DNA of 64,000 nt from Persicaria tinctoria (taxonomy: Eukaryota > Streptophyta > Magnoliopsida > Caryophyllales > Polygonaceae). Below the pieces are notes generated by a model. That model was not told the DNA's origin. It did no database searches and saw only the letters and a list, made by a program, of their open reading frames with translations. Made by a program: the position numbers and the translations under genes. The DNA lies in contig JBANSL010000004.1 of assembly GCA_037127255.1 (NCBI GenBank), positions 21,893,967-21,957,966 on the forward strand, written 5' to 3'. This document shows, piece after piece, positions 46,025 to 58,866 of the stretch (positions within the stretch are counted from its first letter, which is position 1; each line of letters opens with the position of its first letter).

Positions 46025-47079
46025 TGATGCAATCTCGCAGTTACTTTTTATCTTCATGTTACTTCTCACTAGATGCAAACAATGGTACCACGGTTTCTGG
46101 CTTCTTTCACTTATTCCAATATTTATTTCATTTAGTCAACTCTTTATTCATTTAAGTTAAAGTACAAACTTTTGCTGGATATCTACTTCATTGAAGTGAT
46201 TATATATTGTCTTCTTTAGGACAAGTTTGATCAACTGCTAGACGAAGCACTCTAGGATGGCGAGCTGTCCGATAGTGGTTCCCATGCGGTTGACGGGAAT
46301 GCCCTGTGGATCCAAGCATCGGGAGGTGTCAAAAAAAGGAGGAGGATTATAGGCATGGGATCGGAGTCCCTAGCTATCTTGCAATCAACCCCAGGTATGT
46401 CTTCAGCTGCTGTACAAGTTTCTAGTGGTCAAGATTATGAGAGCATAAGAGAGGAGATGCTCTCTCAAATGTCAACTTTCAAGGAAGATGTGAGGAAAGA
46501 AATGACAGAGTTAGGCGAGCAAGTTCAGGCCAATGTGACTGCAAACATTAGGGAGGAAATGACATCGTTCGGAGATAAGCTTCAGGAGCAAATGACTTCT
46601 AGCTTGAAACATGAACTGAACGCCTTTGGGGAACAAGTCATGCATGAGACTAGTAAGCGTAACGATGAATGGCAGGAAAAGCTTATCGCCACCATGATGC
46701 AGTTTTATCAAGGCAAAAGTCCTCGCAAGAGTCCCCGCACCAACAAGTAACTTTCATGCAGCTTATATATACATTAGTACAATGCATTTTCTGTTTCCTA
46801 CCTTATCTGCTTGACCTGGACTTTTCTGGTCTGCTGGACTACATTAGGACAATGCATTTTAATTTTTGATCTGCTATGCTATGGCCAACTACTTCATGGT
46901 TTATATGTATGTTTGGAGTTGTTTGGACTGGTTGGGATGCAAACTATGGAATCTTTTTTTGTATGTGCAGACAGTTATATAATTTTGTGTAGGTGATTTG
47001 CAATGCACTACTAATGCAACAATGATGTAATATATATTTCTATGCTTTATTTATAATACCAACGAATTTACTAACAAAC

Positions 47080-47690
47080 ACAACCGCAACTATTGGATGA
47101 CATACGATGACTACCATATTGCCACGAAACAACCAATAACATCAGCCACGACTCTCTGTATTAGCTACATATTCATTTGCCAATGCAATTAGGAACGAAT
47201 ATTGCCACGATGATGTCCACCCAGTAGTAATGATATCAGCCACGAATTCTGCCTCCAAGTCAGCAACTAGCAACATAGCAACGACTTTACGCATGGAACC
47301 AGCCACAAATTAGGGAACACCAAATCACCGACCGCTATAAACTTAGCAACGACATTGACAATATACTTATCCACGACATAGACCACCACAAATGTTTGCC
47401 TCTAGAGTCGTCGCTACAGCCACGACCGTCCACTTCTCCAACTTGCCATGAACTTGGCTACGACAAATGTGGTCGTGGCCTTGGTCGTTGCAATATCCAC
47501 GGCTAGTGATTCTGACGACCAGCCACAGAATTCCCAACGACGACTATATTCGTGGTTGTTTCCATGGCTGTTGGCCATTTCTATCAGCTTCGAGGTGAAT
47601 TGCTACGGTCGTACTGTTCGTGGCTGAGTTCAAGGCTATTCGATTTAGCCACGGAAGTTCGTCGCTATTTCCTTGGCTATATGAATTCCT
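47080..47690. repeat. right subterminal repeat cluster of the CACTA element
   Basis: Dense, irregular copies of AGCCACGA, TAGCAACGAC and GTGGCTA on both strands, the usual transposase-binding zone of CACTA elements. The same words occur at the left end (23600-24090) and in the sister element at 52-58.7 kb. Confidence 0.75.
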
Positions 47691-47879
47691 TGAGTTTTCT
47701 TAGACTTTACTAGTGTATTTTTTGTTATTTAGTGAATAAAAATAGGTTCTAGTTCATTTGCATGGGTTTAAATTAAATTAAAAAATTACTATTTTTTTAA
47801 TGTAAGAGGCACTTTATAGCCCGGATATTTATATCAAGGTTATAAAGTCCCCCTTTTTCAGTTATAAGTTACGACTTTA

Positions 47880-49632
47880 TGATATCATCATATTCTACGT
47901 ATTATAGAAAATAGTTTATAGTCGTTTTTAAGTCATTTTATATGTTTTGCATGTCTTTTATATAGGTTTTGGTTTAGTTTCTAGAATAGATGTCTACGCT
48001 CGAGTTTTATTTGTTTCAAGTGATTTGGAGCTTGTTAGATGTCAATTTGGAATCGTGATGGAATAAGATTCATGGAAGGCAAGTTTGACATGTTCATGGA
48101 CGCCGAAAGAGCCTTGGACAGAGGTCTCAAGTGCTAGAAAAAAAGCTAAGAACAGCCTATTGTCGAACCGTCATATTTAACTGTTGCTGTTTGGCGACAT
48201 CTCAGTAAAATGAGTTGTTTGAGCTCCACAAAATTCGGATTCAGACGTTCTATAGCTTGTAGGAAAGGTGATTCAAAGACCTACAACTTTCATGATGATC
48301 ACTTTTGCAAATTCGGCCAAGAATAGGGAGAAATCGAGCCATGAAGCTGTTGCTGAGTTAAAGTATCGACACGGGCCGAAACCCAAATATATTGAGTCGG
48401 TATCAATACCTTCCGAGTGGGTACAACGAGGAGAGAGGAAATCACGACGTATTGACTCGATACTAAGAGGTATCAACTTGATACCTTCACATTCTGAGCC
48501 AGAAATCTTTACAGCAGCTAAGAATAGAGTCGATTCCATAAAGTATCGAGTCGATACCTTTCTTTCCGCGTTAGTTCATCGGGATTTTTTATTCGCTTCT
48601 ATCTTTCTTTTGGACGAATTTTTGGTATATTTTATTATTATTTTAGGATTATTTTCAGACTTGAGTGGAGACTATAGATGGAGAATTAGGGCTGGCTCTA
48701 AAGACATCTAATTTTCATTCCACAAACCCTAGTTCAGACATTGAGAGTGTTAGACTTTTCAGATATTTCTTCTTGAAGGTTGTTTTGCAGGATTCAAGAT
48801 AAGTTCTTTTAATCTAGCCTTATATTCTTTCATCATGAATTCATTGATTGTGTCTGAATCTATGTATGACTAATTTCCTTATTCTAGGGTTGGGGTGATC
48901 CCGACGATGCTGAGATAGACATGTGCGTGAAGATTGCCTAAATGATTTTTTTTATTTGTTTGATTTGGTTCATGAGTTCTTAATCTGATTAATTATATGG
49001 TTGATTGGAATCCTTTTGATGTTCAACATGCGCCGGCTGCGAATTGAGATTGGATATATAGATAAAGCTATTAATTTTATTGGAAAACATGGATTGAACT
49101 TGAGAATTGTTTATGAGAAATCTATTTAATTCTCTTGAGGATAATAAACCTAGGTTTGAATTGATTTTGTGGATCGCGCACGCGATGGTTTGATCGATTT
49201 TCTCGCTAGGATCTAAGTGCTTAATGAGTCCAACTTGATTGATTCTGCAACAAGCGTAAGCTGAGTGGTAATTAATTAAAACGGACATAGTTATTGTAAC
49301 ATGCGTAGGCTGAGCGATAATGACTTTAGATAATTTACCTTCAAATATCTCTTTTTCAATTTGTTCAGGCATGAAAACTTTATAGTTTATCGAAGATGCA
49401 TTGTTATGGTGAACCCTAACTTTGGAATGTTTCTCATCATATATTCAAAAACTTGGAATTTGTCATTTTTCTTCTTCTTATTTCCTTATTCATTCAAAAA
49501 TCACTTATTCTTATTAGGCTGAATAAAATAGTTGAGGTTCTGCAATTGGTATTCAAATAGTCCATGAGATTCGACACTCGATTACTATAATTGACACCGT
49601 ACGCTTGCGAGGTGTTGATTTTAGACGGATCA
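47880..49632 (+). repeat. 5' LTR of the non-autonomous element
   Basis: Begins TGATATCATCATATTC and ends near GATCA. It aligns with 63203-64000 (offset 15,323) with scattered substitutions. It holds several palindromes of the type GTATCGAGTCGATACC around 48465-48560. The 444-base open frame at 48268-48711 is inside the LTR and I do not consider it a gene. Confidence 0.8.
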
Positions 49633-49638
49633 AGTTTT

Positions 49639-49656
49639 TGGCGTCGTTGACGGGGA
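49639..49656 (+). other. primer binding site (tRNA-Asp type, diverged)
   Basis: TGGCGTCGTTGACGGGGA differs from the usual plant gypsy site at two positions. It lies about six bases after the LTR end and about 95 bases before the ORF. Confidence 0.75.
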
Positions 49657-50339
49657 TTGTCGATAGTATCAGTTGTGTAACAACAATTAGTTTTCTATGT
49701 CTTTTTTTTATGTTTTTTATTTTTGTTTTTTTCCAGGTGCTCTCTAAAACATGAATCATTACCCCTTTTGTGAATATTGTCAAAGATGGGGTCATCCGAC
49801 TTGCGTTCCCTATTGCTATTATTGTGGTTTGTTGGGTCACCCAACCTGCCAATATAAAACTAATGGGGAGCAGACGTTAAGGCAACGTCTAGCCAAACAA
49901 AATACTTATCGATTAGCATCTGAGCCTTTTTGCGACTTCTGCAAGGTTTTTGGGCATTTTCAACACAATTGTCAGTCAATGGGGAATGTAGAGGAAATGT
50001 GCAACCAAATCCTCGCAACACAAGCTTGGGAGGCGGCAAGGTTTGATATTCTTGAGTCTCAATTAGCTCAATTATCTACGGAGTTTCAAGCATTACCAGA
50101 GACTCCTAGTAGCCAGGCAGAGTTCAATCATTCTTACAATTACATTGACACATCAGTTGAGATGGAAAACCATGTAGATGAGCTACAAGATCCTGAGTTT
50201 GAAAGGCCAGAGGAGGATGAAGAAGTCATAGACGATGAAGTATGGAATTCAATAATAGAGCGCTATCTTTCAAGGGTTGACGCGCTTCAAACAAAGGAGT
50301 CTACGAAGGACACTACTACATATGCGGTCATTTATGACA

Positions 50340-50575
50340 TTCAAAATATGGCATTTTTCATAAAATACCATTAAAAATATATTTTATGATGTTTAAATAC
50401 AAAAATGTCATAAATTTGTACCACACAATTTATTTATGGCGTATTCAAACGTCGTTAAATTTATGGCGTTTGCAAAACGCCATGCTATTAAAAATAAATC
50501 TTATTAACTAAATTTATGGCATTTTTTAAACGTCGTAAATCTTATGGCCTTTTTAAAACGCCATTGAATTAGGGG
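50340..50575. repeat. left subterminal repeats of the GGA-flanked CACTA element
   Basis: Repeated TTTATGGCGTTT / AAACGTCGTAAAT / AAAACGCCAT words on both strands. The same words recur at 60785-61010, close to the right terminus. Confidence 0.75.
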
Positions 50576-50639
50576 CAAATTTTTTAAGTACAAAAATTTG
50601 GGCCAAATTATTGAGAGGCAAAATAAAATAAAAGAAGAT

Positions 50640-50960
50640 ACACAGTATAACCTGGTTCATTTTCTCTACTACCGTTCCTCTCATTGTCTCTCTCTTCTCC
50701 CAATTCCTTCTCCCAAACCTGCAATTGAATCAGAGAAGCACTATGTACTAGCTCGTCGTTGACATTGTCGCTCTCGCTAGCATAATCCCAAACTCATGTC
50801 GCCTCCTCCTCCTCCTCCTCTATCCTCCCTGGCAATCGCTCTCATTTTTCTCTCTCTCTCGGATCGCCTTCGCTAAATCTAGTGGGAAGAGAATACTAGT
50901 GAAGAAGGATGTTCGATTATAATCCTCAATTTTTGCAAGATCTAAGGTAAATTACAATCT
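50640..50960 (+). other. possible captured 5' exon
   Basis: A CT-rich leader is followed by an ATG at about 50798 opening MSPPPPPPLSSLAIALIFLS, a signal-peptide-like start that soon stops. A possible donor (AAG/GTAAAT) follows near 50947. Composition and layout suggest a plant gene's first exon. The gene is not recognised. Confidence 0.35.
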
Positions 50961-51969
50961 TCAAATTGCAAGTTATAACCTTGAAATGATAGAATTAGAT
51001 GGTTAGGGCATCTCCCACCATAGGCTATAAAATGAGTTTTAGCCTCTTTTTTCTCCCATCATAGGCCAAAACCCATTTTGGCCAACTTTGTTTTGGCCTA
51101 TTTCAAAAATGAAGGCCAAATTTGGCTTGAAATTTTAGAAGGCCAAATGTGAATTCCACCATTTTTTTTAATTGTTCATTATTAATATAAATTTATAAAT
51201 CGCACAATTAATTGTATATAAACTATCTAATTATAATTTTTATCAAAACCAAAAGTTATAGTTTGTAAAGATATTGATGAGTTCTTTGATATGACTATAA
51301 TATTTAATATGTTTGGATTATATTTGCATAAATAATTAATATCTTTAGAAAAATATATTCATTTTATATTATTACATCTTCATCAAAATCATATCTCATA
51401 AATAAATATCCAGTTGCATAAATTACTATATTTGAAAATAATAATAAAAAATCCCAAAACACATCAAAACCATAATATGAAGTAAATTTATAAATAATAC
51501 AATTATAAATCTATATATTATATAGTTATGATTTCCAATTAAAAATAAATTTTGTAGTATTGTTAAGATATTCAAGAGTTCTTCGATATGACTATAATAT
51601 TTGACATATTTGAATTATTATTGCATAAATAATATTTTTAGAAAACGACATTAATATTTTTTTCATTATAGATTCATCAAAATTATAATAAAAAATAAAT
51701 ATTAAGTTGCTTAAAGTACTAAAGAAGAAAAATCAAATATAAATTGAAACAACCAACTATTGAATCAAGGTCAAATGAATCAAAGATTGAATTAGAAATC
51801 TCAATAGTTTCATTTGAAGAGTGAGATGATGATGATATTTGTATTGAATTCATTCTTGATTCAAGTCGAAAGGATAACGATAGAATCGAGTGACGGAAAT
51901 GAGTGTGAAAGTTCTAAATTACATGAGTATTTATAGAAAATTTGCCTGCCAAACACTACCAAAAACACA

Positions 51970-52720
51970 GGAAATAGCCACGGGTTTTTAGCCACGCCAC
52001 GTCGTATAGCTACGGCCTGACAAGCCGTAGCTACAATAACGTCGATTGAAAATATTCGTGGCAAACCCCGTGGCTAGGGATTAAGGAATAATTTCGTGTC
52101 CAAAATGTCGTGGTTTTTAGCCACGAATATAAGTGCCGTGGCTGGTGTCATGGCTGTTAGCCACGGCTTTGGCCACAGTCACATGTTCTGTGGCCGAATT
52201 CGATGCCATTTGTGGCGAGTCTTACCTGACGTGTCAATGTAGCCACGAATTTAGCCACGAATCATATCCGTTGATGTACTCATGGCTAAGAATGTGAGGC
52301 AATTAGCAATATATGACCAGAGGTGGAGGTGAACAGCCACGAATTTAGCCACTGTTGGATTATCTGTGGCTGTATTCGACGCTAACAAAGACGCCCATTA
52401 TCTTTTTTGATATATCCGAATTGAGGAAATTCACAAAAGGGTCAAAAGATATATATTCACTCAATTTGAATATGGTCAAGCCCAAATTAAATATCAATTT
52501 GTAAGCCCAAAATCTCACAAAAAAAAGGTAGGGCCAAAAGATATAGTCAAGCCCAATTTTAGAGAGTCAAAGCCCAAAAAGGGTCTAGCCCATTAGTATT
52601 AGTCAAAGCCCAAGGAATATGGCAGCCCCAATTAATAGCCCTCGACGTATAAAGGAGCCCATTCATAGTAGCCACAGATACGACCGTGGCTAATTCCGTG
52701 GCTATTTTCAGTTGAGGTCA
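51970..52720. repeat. left subterminal repeats of the AAA-flanked CACTA element
   Basis: At least a dozen AGCCACG-type words on both strands, interrupted near 52390-52620 by AT-rich sequence with repeated AGCCCAA words. Confidence 0.8.
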
Positions 52721-53457
52721 TTCAATGCAAATCGTACTTTCTACTTCAATTCTGTCACTTTTACTGGAGGGTGAAAGCACACTGCTCGCACAGAGCAAGT
52801 TGTCGTCTTCTCTCCACAGTGCAATGGAGGATTGGTGGGTTTGAAGAGCCATTTTTTAAGAGAGGTGCGTGTCACATATATATATATAAATTATATTATA
52901 TATTTAATATATTATGAATGTATATACATATAGATATTTATATATTATGTGTGCTATGTGAGATATATTTAACTAATTATACATAGGTATTTAAATGGAA
53001 TTTGAAGAGTGTATAGATCTACATCATTACTTAGTTGTATTTTGATTTTTGGAATTTTTAATTAGACTTTTAATAGTATATATATAATTTAACACTTAAA
53101 TGGTTAATTAATTGTATAGATCTACATCATTACTTAGTTGTATAGATCTAAATAATTTGAAATTTTGGAGAGTGTAAAAGTGTTTGTCTTTATGGAATTT
53201 GTGTATATATATTTGATTTTTAAATAATATAGACTTTTAAGAGTAATGTAATTAACACTTAAAATTGTTACTATAGATCCACATAATTACTAGCTTACTA
53301 CACTCAATCCACCTATAGTTGTATAGATCTAAGTAGTTGTGTATAGATATACTTATTATTATATATAATGTACAATAATTTGTATAAAGTTGAATATAAT
53401 TAGTACTTAGTTTATATATTTTACATATGTACAGAAATTGAATTGGGGAAGTGCAAT
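52721..53457. other. 5' leader / intron of the CACTA transposase
   Basis: AT-rich non-coding sequence with locally repeated TATAGATCTACATCATTACTT phrases (about 53015 and 53117). It ends in a possible acceptor TGTACAG at 53425-53431, a few codons before the transposase ATG. Presumably promoter, leader and an intron. Confidence 0.45.
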
Positions 53458-55849
53458 ATGGATGATCGAGCGTGGATGTATGAAGGATTAAACGATGAAT
53501 ACTTCAAAGGGGTGGATGAGTTTATTAAGTTTGCATTGGAGCATCCACTTTATGTCGATGAAGGCAAGATTAAATGTCCCTGTTGGCGATGCATTAATTG
53601 CAAATGGTACAGAGCAGATGAGGTTAAGAGTATCATCGTGGGTTTATGAGCGATTATCATCGCTGGACAACACATGGTGAAACTATCGCGCCTTCAAACC
53701 CGCAATTGTCTATGTATGATCAGTTAACGGGAGAACAAAGGATGGTGTTTGACATTGCAAGTCCGAATTTTGTTGTATATATCATATATCTGTTTTAATG
53801 TTCGATGGAAATGATGTTGAATATCTAATTCAAGAATTTAAATCATGGGGTTTTCGAAATTGCAGGTCCGATCTTTGTCCCGCCTCCTCGTTGGTTTAAT
53901 GTTGACGGAAATGATGGTGAATTCCAAGAAGCTAATCATGGTGAAGACATGATGACAGACGAGGCTGATCTCTTAGCAACACAATTTGCAGAAGTGCTCA
54001 AAGCCGCCGATGCCCCGGTGTTTGAAGGTTGTACTTCACATACGCAATTATCCTTTGTGAGTTGACTCATGAGCTTGAAGTGTGAATATAATGTCTCCCA
54101 ACCACTCTTCAATGGATTCATGCAATTGTTTGATGAAGTGTTGCCTTCTAACCATAAGATTCCCACTAGTTACTATGAAACTAAGAAGGTGGTTCGAAGT
54201 TTGGGTCTGCCAGTGGAAAGAATAGCCATGTCATGTGCCATAATGGTTTTATGTTTTATTGGAAGAATGATGCCAATGAAGAATCATGTAGGTTTTGTGG
54301 GCATGCAAGATATAAAGTTGCGAGTAACGGAAGACGCACTCCACACCAAGTGTTATTCTACTTACCTCTAACTCCGAGACTTCAGAGATTATATGCTTCT
54401 GAGGTGACAGCTAGCCACATGACTTGGCATACAGAACATGTAATAGAAGAGGGAATGATGTCTCATCCGTCAGATAGAGATGCTTGGAAAAGGTTAGACA
54501 CAAAGCATCTTGATTTTGCTTTAGAAGCTCGTAATATTCATTTGGGTTTATGCACTGATGGCTTTGCTACCTTCAACAAAAGTGGACAGATTTATTCTTC
54601 TTGGCCGGTTATTGTTACTCCTTACAATCTTCCACCTCATATGTGCATGAAAACGGAGCATATGTTTATGTCATTGATAGTGCCAGGACCGAAAAACCCG
54701 AAGAAGTTGATTGATGTTTGCCTCTAACCTCTCATTGATGAGTTGATGCACTTATGGGAGGTCGGTGTACCTACTTATGATGTCTGGAGGAGAGAGAACT
54801 TCATTATGCGTGCAGCTCTACTTTGGACAATAAGTGATTTCCCTGCATATGCTATTTTGTCGGGATGGAGCACTGCTGGTTTGATGGCTTGTCCGATTTG
54901 TATGGAATCAGGATCTGATTGTTTTCGGCTGAAAAATGGAAGGAAGGCTACCTGGTTTGATTTCCATAGAAAATTTTTAGACATTGACCATCCCTTTCGT
55001 AGAAATAAGAAGGACTTCTATCGAGGGCATGTAGAGACAGCGTTGCCACTGCCAATTCTAACGGGGGAGCAGATGTGGGAGCGGGTATCTGAGTTGCCAA
55101 CAGTCATTGATGATCCTTTTCACACGTCACCAGACTATGCGATTTCGCATAAGTGGACTAAGTAGAGCATTTTCTGGAGACTTCTGTATTGGAAGGACCT
55201 TCTCATCCGTCACAATCTCGATGTTATGCACATTGAGAAAAATGTGTTTGACAATGTCTATAACACCGTGATGGATATCCCTGGTAAGAAGAAGGACAAC
55301 TTGAATGCACGGAAGGATCTTTGCCAGTATTGTCATCGACCTGAGCTGGAGGTAGCTTATGACCACAGAGGCGCAAAACCTTAAGCAATTTATACCTTAT
55401 CACGAGAGGCGAAGAAAAAGGTGGGTCAATGGTTGAGATCTGTGAAGTTTCCGGATGGCTATGCTTATAATATGGGAAGATGTGTTATGAGTGATGATTG
55501 CACTCTCACTAGGATGAAGATCCATGACTGTCACGTGTTTATGGAGAGACTCTTGCCGATTGCTTTCAAAGAGTTATTGCCACCAACCGTTTGGGGTCCT
55601 TTAACTGAGTTGAGCATCTTCTTCCAGACTATTTGTTCATCGAGCTTGTCCGTTACTGGGATGGAACAGTTGAAGCGCATGATTCCTATATTGGCATGTA
55701 AGTTAGAGTGTATCTTTCCTCCATCCTTTTTTGACTTCATGGAGCACCTCATTGTTCATTTACCGTATGAGGCACAAATAGGCGGCCCAGTGCAGTATCG
55801 ATGGATGTACCCTTTCGAGCGGTTGGGTTATGTTGTATATGCATACTAA
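53458..55849 (+). pseudogene. TNP2-like CACTA transposase
   Basis: The ATG opens MDDRAWMYEGLNDEYFKGVD and the CPCWRCINC module. The TNP2/Transposase_21 region follows with CEYNVSQPLFNGF, GLCTDGFATFNKSGQ, SDFPAYAILSGWSTAG, WKDLLIRHNLDVMHIEKNVF and VHLPYEAQIGGPVQYRWMYP. It keeps the central region that the copy at 34-36 kb lost. TDGF and SDFPAY hold the acidic residues generally assigned to the catalytic centre of this family. It is disabled by frameshifts near 53638 and 54228 and by stops at 54063, 54725, 55163 and 55382. 53762-53870 looks like an intron. Compared with the sister copy, the TAA at 54725 replaces CAA. Confidence 0.9.
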
Positions 55850-56034
55850 TTTTTGTTACAAGTTTAATGGTTAACCATGGTTAAGTATGAGTTCAATTAT
55901 GAAGCCAACTGTGTATATTTTTTCATGCTAATTGTTGTTACCAGTTTCATGGTCAAGCCAACTCTGTATATTTTTCTCAAGCCAACTATATTGATAACAT
56001 TTTTTTTTATGTTTTTGGGTTTTATGTGAAGCTT

Positions 56035-58014
56035 TGATTCCACAAATCCTGCGTATGGTGTCATGCTCCAAGTTATTCATTCACATTTCGATGGACCCTA
56101 CATAAGGTGGGGCGATGTTCCTGAAACAACAATAGAGTTGTGGTGGGGAATGTTCAAGGTAAAAAAAATTTCATTACTTGTGCTAAAATTCAGTGCTTAA
56201 GTGTGTATTGTTTACAATTTCACTTCTTTGTTCCATATGTCCAGAAGCGAACACGATGGGATGAAAACCTTTTCTCAGAAGCAGTTGTGTACAAGGCTTT
56301 CAAAACAAAGGGAGGGGACCACCTTAGGAACGTATTCTGGAAGGCTCACGATGGAAAAACAAAGAAGCCTACATGGGTGAAGCAAGTGATATGGGCCCAA
56401 AGTATGGAGAAGTGGGAAAAAGAGGATAAATTTCACCGTCAATCCGAAGTTAACAAGAAAAACAGAGCCATTGCAACAGAGAAAGGGACTCCAATTTTCA
56501 GTGGTGGATCGGGTTTGACAACTGTAATCAAGGATCGACTGGTATGTTAAAATTAAATAAGTTGCTGTTTTTTTCCCATTTCATATAGTTTTAGTCACTC
56601 TTACGGTCATTATTTACCATCTATTTGGTTTGCATATGTGCACTAATTAAATGTATATATTTACTTACAGAGGCTGGAGCTTGGAAAAGATCCAACCCCA
56701 AAGGAAACATTTGAAAAGTGCCATAGGAAAAAAGATGGATCTTAGGCCGGTGCTCAATGCCAAGAAACGGTGGTAAGTAACAACTTCAATTGTCCCTTTA
56801 TGTTATGTACTTGTTATGTGAATAGTGTTTATGTCTTTGTTTGGTATCTTGCTATACTTGGGTATTTTTTATGCTGCTGTATGGGTTCTGAGTGCATCGG
56901 CTTCCAATATGTGATTATTATGTGTAGGTACTCGTATATATTTTGTGTGTTGGTGATTGGGTTGTGTTGTATATGTTATTGAGCATGTATGTTTTATGAA
57001 ATTGGTTAGTATATGTCTATTTTTTAAGGGTCAGTTTGCAGGAAATTGGTTGTGATTATTATGTGTAGGTACGTACTGGTACAAATTTTGTGTCTTGGTG
57101 ATTGGGTTATGTTGTCTATCTTATTCAGCATGTATGTTTTATGAAATTGGTTAGTATATTTTTTTTAAGGGTTAGTTTGCAGGAAGTTTGTGACTGGGTT
57201 GGGTTGTCTACGTTATTGAGCATGTATATTGTCTCCTGTTGTGAATGTCTGATAAATTGCTTTTCTTGGGTTGCATTAAACATTTTACACCTTAATATGA
57301 TGTTGTGATCTAATTTTAATGTTGTTGCTGTTGCTTTCTTTACATTGTTTTCCTATTGTGCTCTTCTAATGTCTGATAAATTGGTTTTGTTGTGCTCTTC
57401 TAATGTCTGATAAATTACTTGTAACACCATCGAACCTGCTGCTGCTTTGTGTACATTGCTTCTGGTTTTGTTATATTGCATTTAACATCTTGGTCATGTT
57501 CTTTGGCTAGGAAAAGTTTGACCATTTGGTAGAAGAAGAGGTTGATGATGATGTCTCTGAGAATGCATCCCACTCGGTTGACATGAATGCTTTGTGGCTC
57601 AAGGCAGCGGGAGGTGCGAAGAAAGGTCGCGTTCTGGGCATGGGATTGGAGGCGCCAGCTATGTTTCTCTCAAAGCCGAATCCAGAATCTGTTGCACCAG
57701 CTGTTGCATCTGCTGGTGATGCCTCTTTGAAGGAATATGTCATCTCTGAACTTTCAAGCATGAAGCAAGACTTAAGGAATGAAATGGTGGAGTTAGGGGA
57801 TCAGGTGCAGAGCCAGTTGACCACAAACCGAAGGGAAGAAATGTCTTCATTTGGAGATCGAGTGCAGGAACAAGTCAGCTCAAGTGTCCGACAAGACATG
57901 GTAGCTATTAGGGGGCAACTAATGGACGAGACTAGGAAGGCCAATGAAGCTTGGCAGGAGAAGCTCCCCAGCACCATGATGCAATTCTGTAAGGGCAAAG
58001 GCAAATCAAAGTAA
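56035..58014 (+). pseudogene. second CACTA protein (Ptta/Transposase_24-like)
   Basis: Exons approximately: 56035-56157 (RWGDVPETTIELWWGMFK), 56245-56541 (TRWDENLFSEAVVYKAF, FWKAHDGKTKKPTWV), 56671-56772 (TFEKCHRKKDG...AQCQETV) and 57511-58014 (EKFDHLVEEEVDDDVSENAS plus a coiled-coil-like tail ending KGKGKSK). Borders are GT-AG. The third exon has a TAG at 56743-56745 where the sister copy has TGG. Otherwise the frame is open. In En/Spm-type elements such a second protein binds the subterminal repeats. The region between 55850 and 56035 lacks the TNP2 C terminus. Confidence 0.82.
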
Positions 58015-58319
58015 GTTGTGTGTTTCTGTTTTGGGTTCCCACGTACTGTCTTCAGACTTAGTCGTATTTGCACTTGTCGTGTTGTTGATCGAACTTGTGG
58101 GTTTGTTTAATTTGGTTGTATTGTGGATGGTTGAACTTTTGGTTGTGTTTTGGATTTGTTTTGTATGTGTTGGATGGTTCTGGATTTGTTTTGTATGTGT
58201 TTTGGATGAACAAATGATGGCAGTGGTATGTGTTAATTTTGTATGTGTTTGTGCCCAACTATAATAAATAATTATATTATATTTATTACCGAGCTCACAA
58301 ATACAATTAAAAATATATA

Positions 58320-58760
58320 GCCACAAATGTAGACACGGACATAGCCACGGACACAGCCACGGCTATTGTGCCACATGGCCACGACCATAGCCACGGGCAA
58401 TATGGCCACGTTTGTAGCCACGAGCATAGCCACGGACCTTACGCCACATTGAGACACAGGTGGCCACGAAAATAGCTACGACACTAGCAACGACCCACTA
58501 AAGAGATGTCCCATGGGTGGCCACGACTTTAGCCACGACACTATTTATTGCTGTATTCGTGGCTACAGCCACGGAAGTAGCCACGGGCTTGTCAGATCGT
58601 GGCTATTAGCCACAGATATTGAGGTGGTGGTTGCTAGCGTCGAGGCATATAGCCTCGAATGGCGACGAACGTCAAATTCATGGCTATGCCCGTGGCTAAA
58701 CCGTTTAGCCACGGAATTTCGTGGCCAATTCGTGGCTATTTGACCGTGGCTATTTCCTGT
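58320..58760. repeat. right subterminal repeats of the AAA-flanked CACTA element
   Basis: Very dense GCCACGA, AGCCACGG and CGTGGCTA words, roughly every 15-25 bases, up to the terminal inverted repeat. Confidence 0.85.
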
Positions 58761-58866
58761 GTTTTTGGTAGTGAAATTTGGCCTACGGTGGGAATAACAA
58801 AACCATTTAATAGGCCAAAAGAGAATATGCTATAGAATATTCTCTTTTGGTAGGATATTTCCCTTA

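Larger units (their letters stand above)
36276..46750 (+). pseudogene. second CACTA protein (Ptta/Transposase_24-like), split by a gypsy insertion
   Basis: Exon 36276-36377 (102 bp) encodes PTPKQTFEKCHRKKDGYWAG and SQCQETV. The intron that follows holds the whole 36544-46024 gypsy element. The next exon, 46220-46750, starts DKFDQLLDEAL, hits a TAG at 46253-46255, then encodes a coiled-coil-like tail (EEMLSQMSTFKEDVRKEM, NDEWQEKLIATMMQFYQGK). The sister element at 56671-56772 and 57511-58014 has the same exon lengths and junctions, which confirms the splice sites. The insertion being in an intron means the coding exons were not cut by it. Confidence 0.82.
51954..58773 (+). mobile_element. CACTA (En/Spm) element with decayed transposase
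   Basis: Both ends read inward CACTACCAAAAACACAGG and agree for about 30 bases. AAA lies on both sides (51951-51953, 58774-58776). Subterminal AGCCACGA/GTGGCTA repeats fill 51970-52720 and 58320-58760. Two protein-coding regions, TNP2-like and Ptta-like, lie on the plus strand. It belongs to the same family as the element at 23583-47715, judged by transposase sequence and subterminal words, but is the better preserved copy. Confidence 0.93.
51006..58863. mobile_element. PIF/Harbinger-like (Tourist-type) element, split by a CACTA element
   Basis: The left end is GGGCATCTCCCACCAT; the right end read inward is GGGAAATATCCTACCA. TTA lies on both sides (51003-51005, 58864-58866), the PIF/Harbinger target. 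Outer words GGCCAAA and AATAGGCC recur inside. Its own sequence is about 1.03 kb (51006-51953 and 58777-58863) with no coding capacity. Confidence 0.65.

Noticed and set aside
48268..48711. 147-residue open frame
   Set aside because: Entirely inside an LTR and not conserved as a frame in the other LTR.
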